The notes beneath the pieces are model-generated. The model did no database searches and was not told the origin of the DNA. It saw only the letters and a program-made list of their open reading frames with translations. The position numbers and the translations under genes were made by a program. Shown here in pieces: positions 34,312-43,810 of a DNA stretch of 64,000 nt (positions are counted from its first letter, which is position 1; the number at the start of each line of letters is the position of its first letter). Source of the DNA: Fastidiosipila sanguinis (GTDB taxonomy: Bacteria > Bacillota > Clostridia > Saccharofermentanales > Fastidiosipilaceae); NCBI RefSeq assembly GCF_002998295.1, contig NZ_CP027226.1, forward strand, positions 992,001 through 1,056,000, in the 5' to 3' direction.

Positions 34312-36479
34312 TAAATCACCAAGACTCCCTTCTTAATAAGATTTTTTGCTATGTTAGTATCACTTATTTTAGCACGTTGCGTTGAATTTTGTATTGATAA
34401 ATAAAAGCTATCCTCACTCAACTCAGCATCAACCCTAAGCAATCCCATTTCTGCGAATATTTCCATAATAGATTTCAGATTATCTAGGCTTAAGTATTTA
34501 TCTTTATCAATCCTGGTGAAATTCTGTATCCTCTTCAGCGATATTAGCGAAGATCCTTTAGGATTTAACTTAGTTAAAATATTCCAAAAAGCTATAATAT
34601 CATCAGTTTCAATTATATCTTTCTCATTGTCATCAATATTTTTTATATTTTCCCAAATCATATACTTGGCCTCTTCTGCAAAAGCCAAATCACTAATATT
34701 TAATTGAACTTCTACATTGTCTTTCCATCTATTAATTTCCAGATTAGCTAATAACGATACTTCATCACCTGCTTTTATTACATTTATTAAGTCCCCCTTA
34801 TTAAATGCTATTCCGGTAAGCAATTGATCATTATTAATAAAATCAAGTTTTAGATGCTTGCCCTTACCAATCGTTCTAATGCTATTAACTCTAAGGTTAT
34901 TTAGCAAAAATACAGGTTTAGAATTTTGCTCTCCTAAAGGTTCTAATGCCTCTAAACTCATAGCCTCAACCAGATTAACTGCATCTGGGCTAATTTCAAG
35001 ATCATAAATAATCTTATTTGCATTTGCTAGATTATCGTCACTTTGAGTCTGTTTCAATTCTTCCCTAGCTGCTTGCATAGCATGCTTATAAAACTCATCC
35101 CATTTATCTTCTTCTACACTGAGGCCACATGCCTTCTTGTGTCCACCAAACTTATAGAGATAATCATCAACTTTTGACATTACTCTATGCAAATCAAACT
35201 CTGCATAACTTCTTCCTGAACCTTTGAAAACTCTCGAATTATTTTCAGAAATTTCACTATTATCTAGGCCTAGTATTATTGTTGATTTTTGCCAATTTTC
35301 TTGAATGCGCGCGGAAATTATACCTAATATTCCTGTGTGCCAATTTTCACCTTTTAGAAGGATCAATGGTTCATTTAACAGTTCTGGATGTTGCTCTAAG
35401 TAAGCATCAATTTCCTTTACTGTTGAATTTTGCAGATTTTTCCTCTCATTATTGATAGCTTCAAGATTGTTGATTAAAATTCTTGACTCAGCTAAATCTT
35501 CACATAATAGAAGGTCTAGAGCTACATCATTCTGTCCCATTCTACCTGCTGCATTAATTCTAGGACAAATTGAAAAAGCAAAATTCTCCGCTGTCAATTT
35601 CTCAGGATTTAGCTTCATCTCTTTAGCCATTTCTCGCACAGCAACTAAGCTGCCATTAGCAATCTCCTGAAGGCCAAGATTGACAATATGTCTATTTTCA
35701 TTACGCAAAGGCATAACATCAGCTACAGTTCCTATCATGGCCAAAGCAGCAAGATCATCCAAAAGTGATTCATCTAGATTGTATTTTTGAACGATTGCTT
35801 GACATAACTTATATGCAACACCTGCACCTGCTAGGTCTCTCATAGGGTAGTTATCACCTAAAATATGAGGATCTATTACAGCGTCAGTCTCAGGTATAAT
35901 TTCATCTGGTAAGTGGTGATCAGTAAGCAAACATTGTATTCCAGCTTGTTTTAACTCTGCAAACTCTGAGACTGACTTAATACCACAGTCTACAGTTACC
36001 AACAATTCAGCATCAAAATTATAAACTTCTGGCAAAGTTTTGGGACTTAACCCATATCCATCTTCTAATCTATTAGGTATGAAAATTTTTATATTGTCTT
36101 TGCTTAAACCAAGTCTAGTAAAAAACTTATATAGAATCGAACTACTAGTTAGTCCATCTGCATCATAGTCACCATGTATGAAAACTCTTCTTTGATTTAC
36201 GCAAGCTTCATAAGCTATCTCAGCAGCCTTGTCCATACCTTGCATAAGAAATGGATCATGTAAAATATCTAGGAAATTATTTTTGTCTATCAGGTACAAA
36301 TCATATTTGTCAAAATTTCTATTCAAAACTAAATTCGCTAACAAATCTTGCTCATGCTTTGTTTTATCCTCTAGAACATTTTGTCCAAGATTATCGCTTA
36401 AAGCAACTGAGCTCTCATTAGTTTCATTAATATTCTCAAAATTATTTCTTTGTATCCAAATATCATTTTTCCAGTTCAT
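34311..36479 (-). CDS. recJ: Single-stranded-DNA-specific exonuclease RecJ
   Basis: RecJ degrades single-stranded DNA 5' to 3' in recombination and mismatch repair. The DHH phosphoesterase motifs are intact: HGDYDADG (residues 102-109), VDCGIKS, TDHHLPD and DPHILGD. The DHHA1 domain includes GSGRSYAEFDLHRVM and KFGGHKKACGLSVEE. An OB-fold follows, and the last 130 residues are less conserved. The length of 722 residues is in the range of Gram-positive RecJ. It overlaps malQ by 17 bp upstream and rel by 1 bp downstream. Confidence 0.95.
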   Translation of the reverse strand: MNWKNDIWIQRNNFENINETNESSVALSDNLGQNVLEDKTKHEQDLLANLVLNRNFDKYDLYLIDKNNFLDILHDPFLMQGMDKAAEIAYEACVNQRRVFIHGDYDADGLTSSSILYKFFTRLGLSKDNIKIFIPNRLEDGYGLSPKTLPEVYNFDAELLVTVDCGIKSVSEFAELKQAGIQCLLTDHHLPDEIIPETDAVIDPHILGDNYPMRDLAGAGVAYKLCQAIVQKYNLDESLLDDLAALAMIGTVADVMPLRNENRHIVNLGLQEIANGSLVAVREMAKEMKLNPEKLTAENFAFSICPRINAAGRMGQNDVALDLLLCEDLAESRILINNLEAINNERKNLQNSTVKEIDAYLEQHPELLNEPLILLKGENWHTGILGIISARIQENWQKSTIILGLDNSEISENNSRVFKGSGRSYAEFDLHRVMSKVDDYLYKFGGHKKACGLSVEEDKWDEFYKHAMQAAREELKQTQSDDNLANANKIIYDLEISPDAVNLVEAMSLEALEPLGEQNSKPVFLLNNLRVNSIRTIGKGKHLKLDFINNDQLLTGIAFNKGDLINVIKAGDEVSLLANLEINRWKDNVEVQLNISDLAFAEEAKYMIWENIKNIDDNEKDIIETDDIIAFWNILTKLNPKGSSLISLKRIQNFTRIDKDKYLSLDNLKSIMEIFAEMGLLRVDAELSEDSFYLSIQNSTQRAKISDTNIAKNLIKKGVLVI

Positions 36480-38016
36480 TTTTTACTATCCTTTGGTAAG
36501 TCTCATTAAGATCATATATCCATTGTGTATCTATTTGATCTAGCTCATTCTTGGTTATTCTAAAGGTCCAGTTAAAATCATTGACAGTTCCAGGCTTATT
36601 CATGGCTCTAGAATTGTCTAAAGCAAGTAAATCCTGTACCGGCACCATAGTTATTATTGCCTTTGTATTCCAGCATGTTTTGATGAAAGATTTTGCAACT
36701 GCAAGTTTTTTTTCATTATCTTTCTTCGTATCTTTAAATTTCGCATCGCAATAATCCAAAGCAAAATCTCTATTATGCTTATTTTCTTTCTCATTTAACC
36801 AGCCAATAATCGTATAGCTATCATGAGTTGATGTATAAGCTATCTTGTTATCCTTGTAAGTGTACGGAAGATTTTCTGCACCTTTGCCCCACATAAACTC
36901 ATTAATCATTACCATCATACCCGGGAAATTATTGTATTTCAAAATTTCTCTGACTAGTGGGTCCGATTCTCCACCTAAATCTTCTGCAATTATTTCTAAA
37001 TTAGCAACTCTTTTTTGTACTTCTTCAAAAAAACCTAAACCTGGTCCTTCAAGCCAAACGCCGGTCTTCGTTGTATTCGAATCATTTGGTATAGCAAAGA
37101 AATGAGCAAAAGCACGAAAATGGTCAATCCTCATTGTATCTAAAATCCTCATAGAATGAGAAATTCTATTTATCCACCACTCATAATTATTCTTCGACAT
37201 CTCTGCCCAATTATAAAGTGGATTATTCCAGATTTGTCCTTCTCCATCCTCAGTAAAAGCCGGAAAACCGGATACCATTAAAGGTTTAAATTCAGCGTCT
37301 AGCATAAACTCTCTAGGTCTTGTCCAAAGATCTACACTGTCATATGAAAGATATATAGGCATATCGCCAAAAAGTTTAACCCCTTTAGAATTTGCATAAT
37401 TTTTTAAACTAAACCATTGTTTAAAGAATAACCACTGTCTAAAACAAATCTCCAAAACTTTTTCTTGCATATCCTCTTGTGAGAAAAAATCTTCTAAAAA
37501 TTCTTCATCTCTAAACTTAGCGGGTTCAGGCCATTCATACCAGGCTTTATCATAAAATTCATGCAATACAATAAAATAGGCATAATCTAGTAGCCACTCT
37601 TTCTCTGCTTGTATAAACTCTCTTAACTCTGACTCTCCTCTGTCATCTAATCTAGAAAAAGCCAAGCTTAAATACTTATCAGCATTTGCAAAAGCGAACT
37701 GATAATTTGTCTTGATTGAATCTTGCTCATTATAGTAAAAATCTTGTAATTCCTTCTCAGCTAAATATCCCATCTCGACTAGAATCTCAGGGGCTATGAA
37801 AAGAACATTACTTGCGAAAGCAGATATACTACTATATGGAGAAATTGCATCATTAATTGGAGTAAGTGGCAAAATTTGCCAATAACTCATTCCAGCACCT
37901 GCTAACTTGTCCACAAAATCATAGGCTGACTTCCCTAAAGTTCCAATCCCAAATGGTCCCGGCAAAGAACTAATATGTAACAAAGTTCCTGAACTTCTTT
38001 TAAAATCTTTTTGCAT
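36463..38016 (-). CDS. malQ: 4-alpha-glucanotransferase (GH77), copy 1
   Basis: Amylomaltase transfers maltosyl units between malto-oligosaccharides and releases glucose, working inside the cell on imported maltodextrin. GH77 motifs include RSSGTLLHISSLPGPFGIGTLG, the nucleophile Asp298 (RIDHFRAF), the acid/base in AEDLGG, and the third acid in TSTHDSY; RAMNKPGTVNDFNWTFR is at the end. It is 517 residues long. It is closely related to the second copy upstream but clearly diverged. It overlaps recJ by 17 bp, which couples a sugar gene to recJ-rel. It follows a terminator and probably has its own promoter. Confidence 0.95.
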   Translation of the reverse strand: MQKDFKRSSGTLLHISSLPGPFGIGTLGKSAYDFVDKLAGAGMSYWQILPLTPINDAISPYSSISAFASNVLFIAPEILVEMGYLAEKELQDFYYNEQDSIKTNYQFAFANADKYLSLAFSRLDDRGESELREFIQAEKEWLLDYAYFIVLHEFYDKAWYEWPEPAKFRDEEFLEDFFSQEDMQEKVLEICFRQWLFFKQWFSLKNYANSKGVKLFGDMPIYLSYDSVDLWTRPREFMLDAEFKPLMVSGFPAFTEDGEGQIWNNPLYNWAEMSKNNYEWWINRISHSMRILDTMRIDHFRAFAHFFAIPNDSNTTKTGVWLEGPGLGFFEEVQKRVANLEIIAEDLGGESDPLVREILKYNNFPGMMVMINEFMWGKGAENLPYTYKDNKIAYTSTHDSYTIIGWLNEKENKHNRDFALDYCDAKFKDTKKDNEKKLAVAKSFIKTCWNTKAIITMVPVQDLLALDNSRAMNKPGTVNDFNWTFRITKNELDQIDTQWIYDLNETYQRIVKNELEK

Positions 38017-38124
38017 AAATTACACTCTTTTATAATATAATTTCTTTTCTCTATTTATTTTCTCAGTGACTATAATTTTAAAGAAGATTTTTGCATCTTC
38101 ATTATTCATTTATTAATTTAAAGA

Positions 38125-38161
38125 AAAATGCTACTCAGACTCAATATCTGAGAAGCATTTT
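38125..38161 (-). terminator. Intrinsic terminator after malQ copy 2
   Basis: An 8-bp and a 6-bp stem separated by an A-A mismatch, with a 7-base loop, are followed on the reverse strand by TTTCTTTAAATT. Confidence 0.75.
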
Positions 38162-38215
38162 CTCTTCACTCTCTCCGTCGTTAGGTCTTAATTATTATTT
38201 AGAAAATAATACTTC

Positions 38216-39727
38216 TTAACGGTTATATTCTTTATTCAAGTTTTTAATCCAATCAATATCCAACTCAGCTAACTCTGCCTCTGTTGCTCTAAATGTCCAG
38301 TTAACATCGTTTAGCGTACTTGGCATATTCATTCTTCGCTCGGTTCCCATCCCCAGGAAATCTTGTGTTGGAATAATTACCACGTCACATTTAGTTTTCC
38401 AACAAGCTTCTATGAATCCTCTTGCTGCTGGATTCTCAGGGCCCTTAGTTTCCCAATCAGAATTTGGATCTATATCACAATACTCAAATGCAAATTCTCT
38501 TTCTTTGTCCTCTAGTTCATCTAGCCAACCTAACACAGTGTTATTATCGTGTGTTCCTGTATAAACTAGTTTATGTTGTTTAAAATCTTCAGGCAAAGTC
38601 TCTCCATCCGGATCTAATGAGAACATTAGAATCTCCATACCTGGGTAGCCACTGTCTTCTAGCAACTGGGCTGACTCCTCATCAATTTCTCCTAGATCTT
38701 CAGCAATAACTTTCAAATCATCAATCTCTCTGTGTAATACTTCGAATAAATCCATGCCAGGGCCTTTAATCCACTCACCATCACGAGCAGTGTCATCCTC
38801 CCCTGGAACAGCCCAATATGCTGAGAAACCTCTAAAGTGATCTATACGAACTATGTCAAAAAGAACCATTGTGTTTCTTACTCGAGAGACCCACCAAGCA
38901 TAATCTTGCTCTGCATGTTTTTCCCATGCAAATAATGGGTTCCCCCACAACTGCCCATCTTCAGAGAAATAGTCAGGTGGTACTCCAGCTTTGAAAACAG
39001 TATGTCCTAACTCATTTAACTGGAATAGCTCAGGATTAGCCCATGCATCAGCACTATCTAAAGCTGGGAAAATTGGTATATCACCAATAATTTCTATTCC
39101 ATTTTCGTTTGCATATGACTTTAGGGCATCCCATTGCACTCTAAAAATCCATTGAGCAAAAGCAAGCTTATCTATTAAAACCTTGTTTTTATCTTCACTA
39201 ATGAATGCATCTAAATATTCAGGATCTCTATCTCGAACTGCTTCAGGCCAGTCTTGCCACATTTTTTTATCAAAGCTTAAACGCAAGGCTTCATATAGAA
39301 CATAATTATCCAACCAAACTGCGTTATCTTCTTTAAACTTTGTAAAGCTCTCTAGCTGCTCAGAAGTTAACCTTGCATAAGCTAAGTCTAAAAATTTTCT
39401 AGTATTTTTATCTGCGAAATCATAATCAGCCTTTGTTTCAGGATAATCACCATCATATTTTGCAACTTCCACTTCAGCCTCAGTCAAAAGCCCCATCTCT
39501 TCTAACTTACGAGGATCTATCATCAAGACATTGTTAGCAAAAGCTGATGTACTACTATATGGTGAATTCCCATAACCTACTGGAGTTAAAGGCAAAACTT
39601 GCCAATACTTCAAACCTGCAGCTTTAATTTCATCAACAAATTTATAGGCCTCTTCTCCTAAAGTTCCTATCCCAAACTCACCAGGTAAGGAAGTAATGTG
39701 CATCAAAATCCCTGAACTTCTTTCCAT
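38216..39727 (-). CDS. malQ: 4-alpha-glucanotransferase (GH77), copy 2
   Basis: Second amylomaltase of the window, 503 residues. All GH77 landmarks are present: MERSSGILMHITSLPGEFGIGTLG, the nucleophile Asp296 (RIDHFRGF), AEDLGEID and TGTHDNNT, with RRMNMPSTLNDVNWTFR near the C-terminus. It is more acidic than copy 1 and uses more frequent codons, suggesting it is the main enzyme. It lies 49 bp after the DUF368 gene and ends the yigZ-NYN-DUF368-malQ run. Different chain-length preferences of the two copies are possible but cannot be read here. Confidence 0.95.
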   Translation of the reverse strand: MERSSGILMHITSLPGEFGIGTLGEEAYKFVDEIKAAGLKYWQVLPLTPVGYGNSPYSSTSAFANNVLMIDPRKLEEMGLLTEAEVEVAKYDGDYPETKADYDFADKNTRKFLDLAYARLTSEQLESFTKFKEDNAVWLDNYVLYEALRLSFDKKMWQDWPEAVRDRDPEYLDAFISEDKNKVLIDKLAFAQWIFRVQWDALKSYANENGIEIIGDIPIFPALDSADAWANPELFQLNELGHTVFKAGVPPDYFSEDGQLWGNPLFAWEKHAEQDYAWWVSRVRNTMVLFDIVRIDHFRGFSAYWAVPGEDDTARDGEWIKGPGMDLFEVLHREIDDLKVIAEDLGEIDEESAQLLEDSGYPGMEILMFSLDPDGETLPEDFKQHKLVYTGTHDNNTVLGWLDELEDKEREFAFEYCDIDPNSDWETKGPENPAARGFIEACWKTKCDVVIIPTQDFLGMGTERRMNMPSTLNDVNWTFRATEAELAELDIDWIKNLNKEYNR

Positions 39728-39776
39728 TCTTTCTCCTCCGAATTAATTTACGTTCCCTTAGTTAATATTATATATG

Positions 39777-40742
39777 TTATTCCTCATTTCTTGTATCAAC
39801 TTTTTCTTCAAAAATGCTAAAGAAATAAGAAGATAATGTTCCTATTGCAAATGCAACTATCGTAATCAAGATAAAGACAAATAAATTCATTCCTAGTTTA
39901 GCTGCGGCTGTTGTATTAATGGCAGGAATAATATGTGTAAAGAATATTGCCACAGTTGAACCTAGTACTAACCCTAAAATAATATGATGCATAGTAGCAA
40001 AATGTTTTTTGAATAAATTTTCAACTACTTTAGCTAATAAAATAACTGAAAGTGCTAATCCTATTGTTAGTGGAATAATAATTCCAAAATCTAATTTGCT
40101 TATTCCTGTTGTCATCTTCTCGTAAAGATTAAAATACAACAAGAAATTAGAAGGACTTAAGCCTGGTACAACAACTCCTAAACCTATCAACACCCCTGAA
40201 AATATCCAAACTCCAAAATTACTTGGCAAAGCTAAAGAAAGATACTTATCTGCAGTTATCATAACAATTATAAAAATAATAGCTGTCGAGATCAAAGTAA
40301 TTATATTGTTTTTGCTTCTACCATGTGCACCTGCTTTTTTCCAAAGTGATGGCAAAGTACCTGCAACAAAACCTAAGAATAAGCTTATAGCAAAAGCTTC
40401 ATAGGTTTGCAATGCAGTGCTCACTAACTTAGAAAAAACAAATATACCTAAGACTCCACCAATACCTATAGGCAAAAAGTATTTAAAGTTTTTCTTGAAG
40501 TTCTTGAATGGATGTGCCAAAAATGCGATTAAACTATTGTAAACACCGAAGACAACTGATAAAACTCCACCAGACAATCCTGGCAAAATCCCACCAATTC
40601 CTATAGCCATACCTTTAAAAACTCTTATTATCCAATCTATTATAGGATTGTTATTACTTACTGGATACTGATCAAAATCTGTGATCTCTTCTTTTAACTC
40701 ATTATTTTGAGCTTCTTTAATTAATTCTTGATTTCTTTTCAT
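39777..40742 (-). CDS. DUF368/PopT-family membrane protein, likely undecaprenyl phosphate translocase
   Basis: A 321-residue integral membrane protein with about eight hydrophobic segments. The family repeat is seen twice: GMAIGIGGILPGLSGGVLSV near residue 50 and GVLIGLGVVVPGLSPSNFLL near residue 185, arranged as an internal duplication. DUF368 proteins (PopT) have been reported to recycle the C55 lipid carrier of wall synthesis across the membrane. The function here is by family only. It lies between the NYN-LOTUS gene and malQ in a leftward run. Confidence 0.85.
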   Translation of the reverse strand: MKRNQELIKEAQNNELKEEITDFDQYPVSNNNPIIDWIIRVFKGMAIGIGGILPGLSGGVLSVVFGVYNSLIAFLAHPFKNFKKNFKYFLPIGIGGVLGIFVFSKLVSTALQTYEAFAISLFLGFVAGTLPSLWKKAGAHGRSKNNIITLISTAIIFIIVMITADKYLSLALPSNFGVWIFSGVLIGLGVVVPGLSPSNFLLYFNLYEKMTTGISKLDFGIIIPLTIGLALSVILLAKVVENLFKKHFATMHHIILGLVLGSTVAIFFTHIIPAINTTAAAKLGMNLFVFILITIVAFAIGTLSSYFFSIFEEKVDTRNEE

Positions 40743-40809
40743 CTAATAATCTCATTTCTTATCAATTGTTTATTATATAAATTTTCTTATTTATTATTAT
40801 ATTTATAAT

Positions 40810-41610
40810 CTATTTATTATTGCGTCTACGCTTATTTTTTGAAGAATTATATTTAATATAAATATGCTTAACATTAGGATTAGAGGTTGTTCTCTCATCA
40901 ATTTCAATTTCTGGAACATCTTCTATTAAATGACTTAATTTAGAATATCCATAATTTCTCGAGTCAAAAGAAGGTTCTGTCTTGGAAATTACATTTCCTA
41001 CATCAGCCAAAAACGCCCAACCACTATCATCAGCAATAGCTTCAATTACATTCGCTATCATACGTTTAGTTTTATTATCTAAGGTCTTAAGACCTTTATT
41101 AGGTTTATTGTTGTTGTTATTATTATATTGATCATCATTGGTATTATTATTTTCTTCTGGCTCAACATAATTGTCATCTAAAATTTCCAAGAAAATAAAT
41201 CTATTACAAGCTGCAATAAATGCATTAGGAGTTTTTTGTTCGCCAAAACCTAAAACCAATTTTCCTGATTCTCTTAAGCGAATTGCTAGCTTAGTAAAAT
41301 CACTATCACTGCTAATTAAGCAGAAACCATCAATATCATAAGTATACAAAATATCCATTGCATCAATTATAAGAGCTGAATCAGTTGAGTTTTTGCCCGT
41401 AGTATAATTAAATTGCTGAACTGGAGAAATAGCATAATCTAAGATAACACTCTTCCATCCATTCATATTCTGCCTGGTCCAATCCCCATAGATCCTCTTA
41501 ACTGTTGGGATTCCATAAATAGCAATTTCATCCATCATTGCACTTATATAATGATATGACACATTATCTGCATCTATTAAAACTGCTAACTTTTTATCAT
41601 TTGTTTGCAT
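40810..41610 (-). CDS. NYN-domain putative ribonuclease with C-terminal LOTUS/OST-HTH domain
   Basis: The N-terminal NYN (PIN-like) domain begins AVLIDADNVS with Asp13 and Asp15. It continues with DSALIIDAMDILY and LISSDSDFTKLAIRLRESG, giving the acidic metal-binding set. An Asn-rich low-complexity linker (about residues 150-172) leads to an OST-HTH/LOTUS domain (NVIEAIADDSGWAFLADVGNVI ... YGYSKLSHLIED), a fold that binds RNA. The C-terminus is basic. The architecture is that of MARF1-like proteins. The family is not well characterised in bacteria. Its start codon directly follows the yigZ stop, so the two are co-transcribed. Confidence 0.85.
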   Translation of the reverse strand: MQTNDKKLAVLIDADNVSYHYISAMMDEIAIYGIPTVKRIYGDWTRQNMNGWKSVILDYAISPVQQFNYTTGKNSTDSALIIDAMDILYTYDIDGFCLISSDSDFTKLAIRLRESGKLVLGFGEQKTPNAFIAACNRFIFLEILDDNYVEPEENNNTNDDQYNNNNNNKPNKGLKTLDNKTKRMIANVIEAIADDSGWAFLADVGNVISKTEPSFDSRNYGYSKLSHLIEDVPEIEIDERTTSNPNVKHIYIKYNSSKNKRRRNNK

Positions 41611-42297
41611 CTATTCCTCCTCCAAGTAGTCGATAGGCTTGGCTTGATAAGTATTATCTCTTATTTCAATTTCAGCCGTCCTGCTTGAAATTTCATTAAC
41701 TAAATCTATAAACTCATTATAAAAGCTCAGATCAACTATACATTTAACAAAAACCGAGCTAGTGTATTGTCTATCAAGTACATTCACCTGATTAGAAAGT
41801 AAATCTAAGCGATAATTAAAAGTATCATTGAAAGAATAAGGCATATTAACAACTAGTTCAATTCCAGGAACTAATTGTACTAATCTTGCATTCTTTACTA
41901 CTCCAGAAGCAGAGGATCCATAAGCTTTAACTAAACCACCGGTTCCTAATAATGTTCCACCATAATATCTAGTAACTGTAATTATAGCGTCGTGAATACT
42001 ATTTTTATCCAAAACATCAAAAACTGGAGGCCCCGAAGTTCCTTGTGGCTCTCCATTATCACTAAATCTTTGCTGTATATTACCTAATTCCTTACCCACA
42101 GACCAAGCATAAACAATATGTGTTGCATCTTTATACTTGTTCCATTCATCCGCAATAAAAGCTTCAGCCTCTTCAACAGATTTCACTGGCTTAGCATGTG
42201 CTATAAAAACTGATTTTTTTATTTCTTGCTCAAACCATGCTTCCTTAGCTAAAGATATAAATGAATCCTTTTTTACTATTTCTGAAATACTTTTCAC
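41611..42297 (-). CDS. yigZ: YigZ/IMPACT-family protein
   Basis: A 228-residue member of the UPF0029 family. The N-terminal Impact domain shows the signature RFSDNGEPQGTSGPPVFDVL and VTRYYGGTLLGTGGLVKAYG; the C-terminal half is the DUF1949 alpha/beta domain. Eukaryotic IMPACT regulates the translation kinase Gcn2. The bacterial role is unclear, though the fold resembles domain IV of EF-G and is thought to contact RNA or ribosomes. It is first in a run with the NYN-LOTUS gene. Confidence 0.92.
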   Translation of the reverse strand: MKSISEIVKKDSFISLAKEAWFEQEIKKSVFIAHAKPVKSVEEAEAFIADEWNKYKDATHIVYAWSVGKELGNIQQRFSDNGEPQGTSGPPVFDVLDKNSIHDAIITVTRYYGGTLLGTGGLVKAYGSSASGVVKNARLVQLVPGIELVVNMPYSFNDTFNYRLDLLSNQVNVLDRQYTSSVFVKCIVDLSFYNEFIDLVNEISSRTAEIEIRDNTYQAKPIDYLEEE

Positions 42298-42404
42298 CTC
42301 TAATTCTTCATTTACGAATTACCATAATTTTAACATATGCAAGCAGAATAAAGATGAAAATAATCTTTCAACTATCTTAAGTGATTTAAGAAATACAAAA
42401 TAAA

Positions 42405-42432
42405 AAAGCCTCGGATTAAAACCCGAGGCTTT
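42405..42432 (-). terminator. Intrinsic terminator of the str operon (after tuf)
   Basis: A perfect 10-bp GC-rich stem (AAAGCCTCGG with complement) and 8-base loop are followed on the reverse strand by TTTATTTTG, extending the stem's own T-run. Confidence 0.88.
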
Positions 42433-42455
42433 ATAATCTAAACTAATAAATCAAA

Positions 42456-43658
42456 TTATTGTTCGATTTCTGTAACTGTACCAGCACCAACTGTTCTACC
42501 ACCTTCACGGATAGCAAAACGCATACCTTTTTCCATAGCTACTGGTTTGATCAATTCAACTTCGATCTCAACGTTATCACCAGGCATAACCATGTCTACG
42601 CCTTCTTCTAGATTCATGATACCTGTAACGTCTGTTGTTCTGAAGAAGAATTGTGGACGGTAACCTGAGAAGAAAGGTTTGTGACGGCCACCTTCTGATT
42701 CTGTTAGAACATAGATTTGTCCTTTGAATTCTGAGTGAGGTGTAATTGTACCTGGTTTAGCAATAACTTGACCACGTTCGATGTCTGATCTTTCAACACC
42801 ACGTAGCAATGCACCAACGTTATCACCTGCAACAGCTGAGTCTAACAATTTACGGAACATTTCTAGACCTGTAATTGTTGTTGTACGGCTGCTTTCTACT
42901 AAACCAACTATTTCAGCTTGGTCACCAACGTTGATTTGACCACGTTCGATACGACCTGTAGCAACAGTACCACGACCTGAGATTGTGAATACGTCTTCTA
43001 CTGGTAGTAAGAATGGTTTGTCTGTTGGTCTTTCTGGTGTAGGAATGAATTCATCTACAGCGTCCATTAATTCTCTAATTGGAGCATATTCTGGAGCATC
43101 AGGATCTGTGCTTTCGCTCTCTAGAACTGCTAATGATGAACCCTTAATAACTGGGCAATCATCACCTTCAAATTCATATTCATCTAATAGTTCACGAACT
43201 TCCATTTCAACTAAGTCTAGTAATTCTGGATCGTCAACTTGGTCTACTTTGTTCAAGTAAACTACAACTTTAGGAACACCAACCTGACGTGCTAGCAAGA
43301 TGTGCTCACGTGTTTGTGGCATAACACCATCAGCTGCTGAAACAACTAGGATAGCACCGTCCATTTGTGCTGCACCTGTGATCATGTTTTTAACATAGTC
43401 AGCGTGTCCTGGGCAGTCAACGTGTGCATAGTGACGATTTTCTGTTTCATACTCAACGTGTGATGTATTGATTGTAATACCACGCTCTCTCTCTTCTGGA
43501 GCTTTATCGATATTATCGTATGATGAATACTCAGCATCACCTAAAAGTGCTAAAACTTTAGTAATAGCTGCTGTTGTTGTTGTTTTACCATGGTCAACGT
43601 GACCTAAAGTACCAATGTTTACGTGTGGCTTGGTTCTTTCAAAATGTTTCTTAGCCAT
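42456..43658 (-). CDS. tuf: Elongation factor Tu
   Basis: This GTPase delivers aminoacyl-tRNA to the ribosome. The P-loop is GHVDHGKT (19-26), followed by the switch region RGITI, DCPGH, NKVD and the domain 2-3 sequences through [13 protein letters not shown]. At 400 residues it is normal size. It is the last gene of the str operon, separated from fusA by 152 bp that contain a second promoter and a small GC hairpin just before the AGGAGG site. Confidence 0.99.
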   Translation of the reverse strand: MAKKHFERTKPHVNIGTLGHVDHGKTTTTAAITKVLALLGDAEYSSYDNIDKAPEERERGITINTSHVEYETENRHYAHVDCPGHADYVKNMITGAAQMDGAILVVSAADGVMPQTREHILLARQVGVPKVVVYLNKVDQVDDPELLDLVEMEVRELLDEYEFEGDDCPVIKGSSLAVLESESTDPDAPEYAPIRELMDAVDEFIPTPERPTDKPFLLPVEDVFTISGRGTVATGRIERGQINVGDQAEIVGLVESSRTTTITGLEMFRKLLDSAVAGDNVGALLRGVERSDIERGQVIAKPGTITPHSEFKGQIYVLTESEGGRHKPFFSGYRPQFFFRTTDVTGIMNLEEGVDMVMPGDNVEIEVELIKPVAMEKGMRFAIREGGRTVGAGTVTEIEQ

Positions 43659-43677
43659 TATTTTCCTCCTTGTGGAT

Positions 43678-43692
43678 ACCCCTTCAGGGGCT
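43678..43692 (-). promoter_or_regulatory. Small GC hairpin next to the tuf ribosome site
   Basis: A 5-bp GC stem with a UGAA loop (including one G-U pair) lies 7 bases upstream of the tuf AGGAGG. It may stabilise the 5' end or adjust initiation. Confidence 0.4.
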
Positions 43693-43726
43693 ATAGTTTC
43701 TTAATTTAGGTTGACACCTTGCTAAT

Positions 43727-43754
43727 ATTTTACACTAAATAGGATAAAGTGCAA
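43727..43754 (-). promoter_or_regulatory. Internal tuf promoter
   Basis: On the reverse strand TTGCAC and TAAAAT lie 16 bp apart in the fusA-tuf gap. An extra tuf promoter fits the need for excess EF-Tu over EF-G. Confidence 0.55.
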
Positions 43755-43810
43755 GATGCCAACTTATATTTTATATTATTACATAAAAGTTCTTTATTTA
43801 TACTTTTATA

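Noticed and set aside
41100-41160. Simple-sequence repeat as a phase-variable tract in the NYN gene
   Set aside because: The Asn codons are mixed AAT/AAC and in frame; length change would alter only the linker, not the reading frame.
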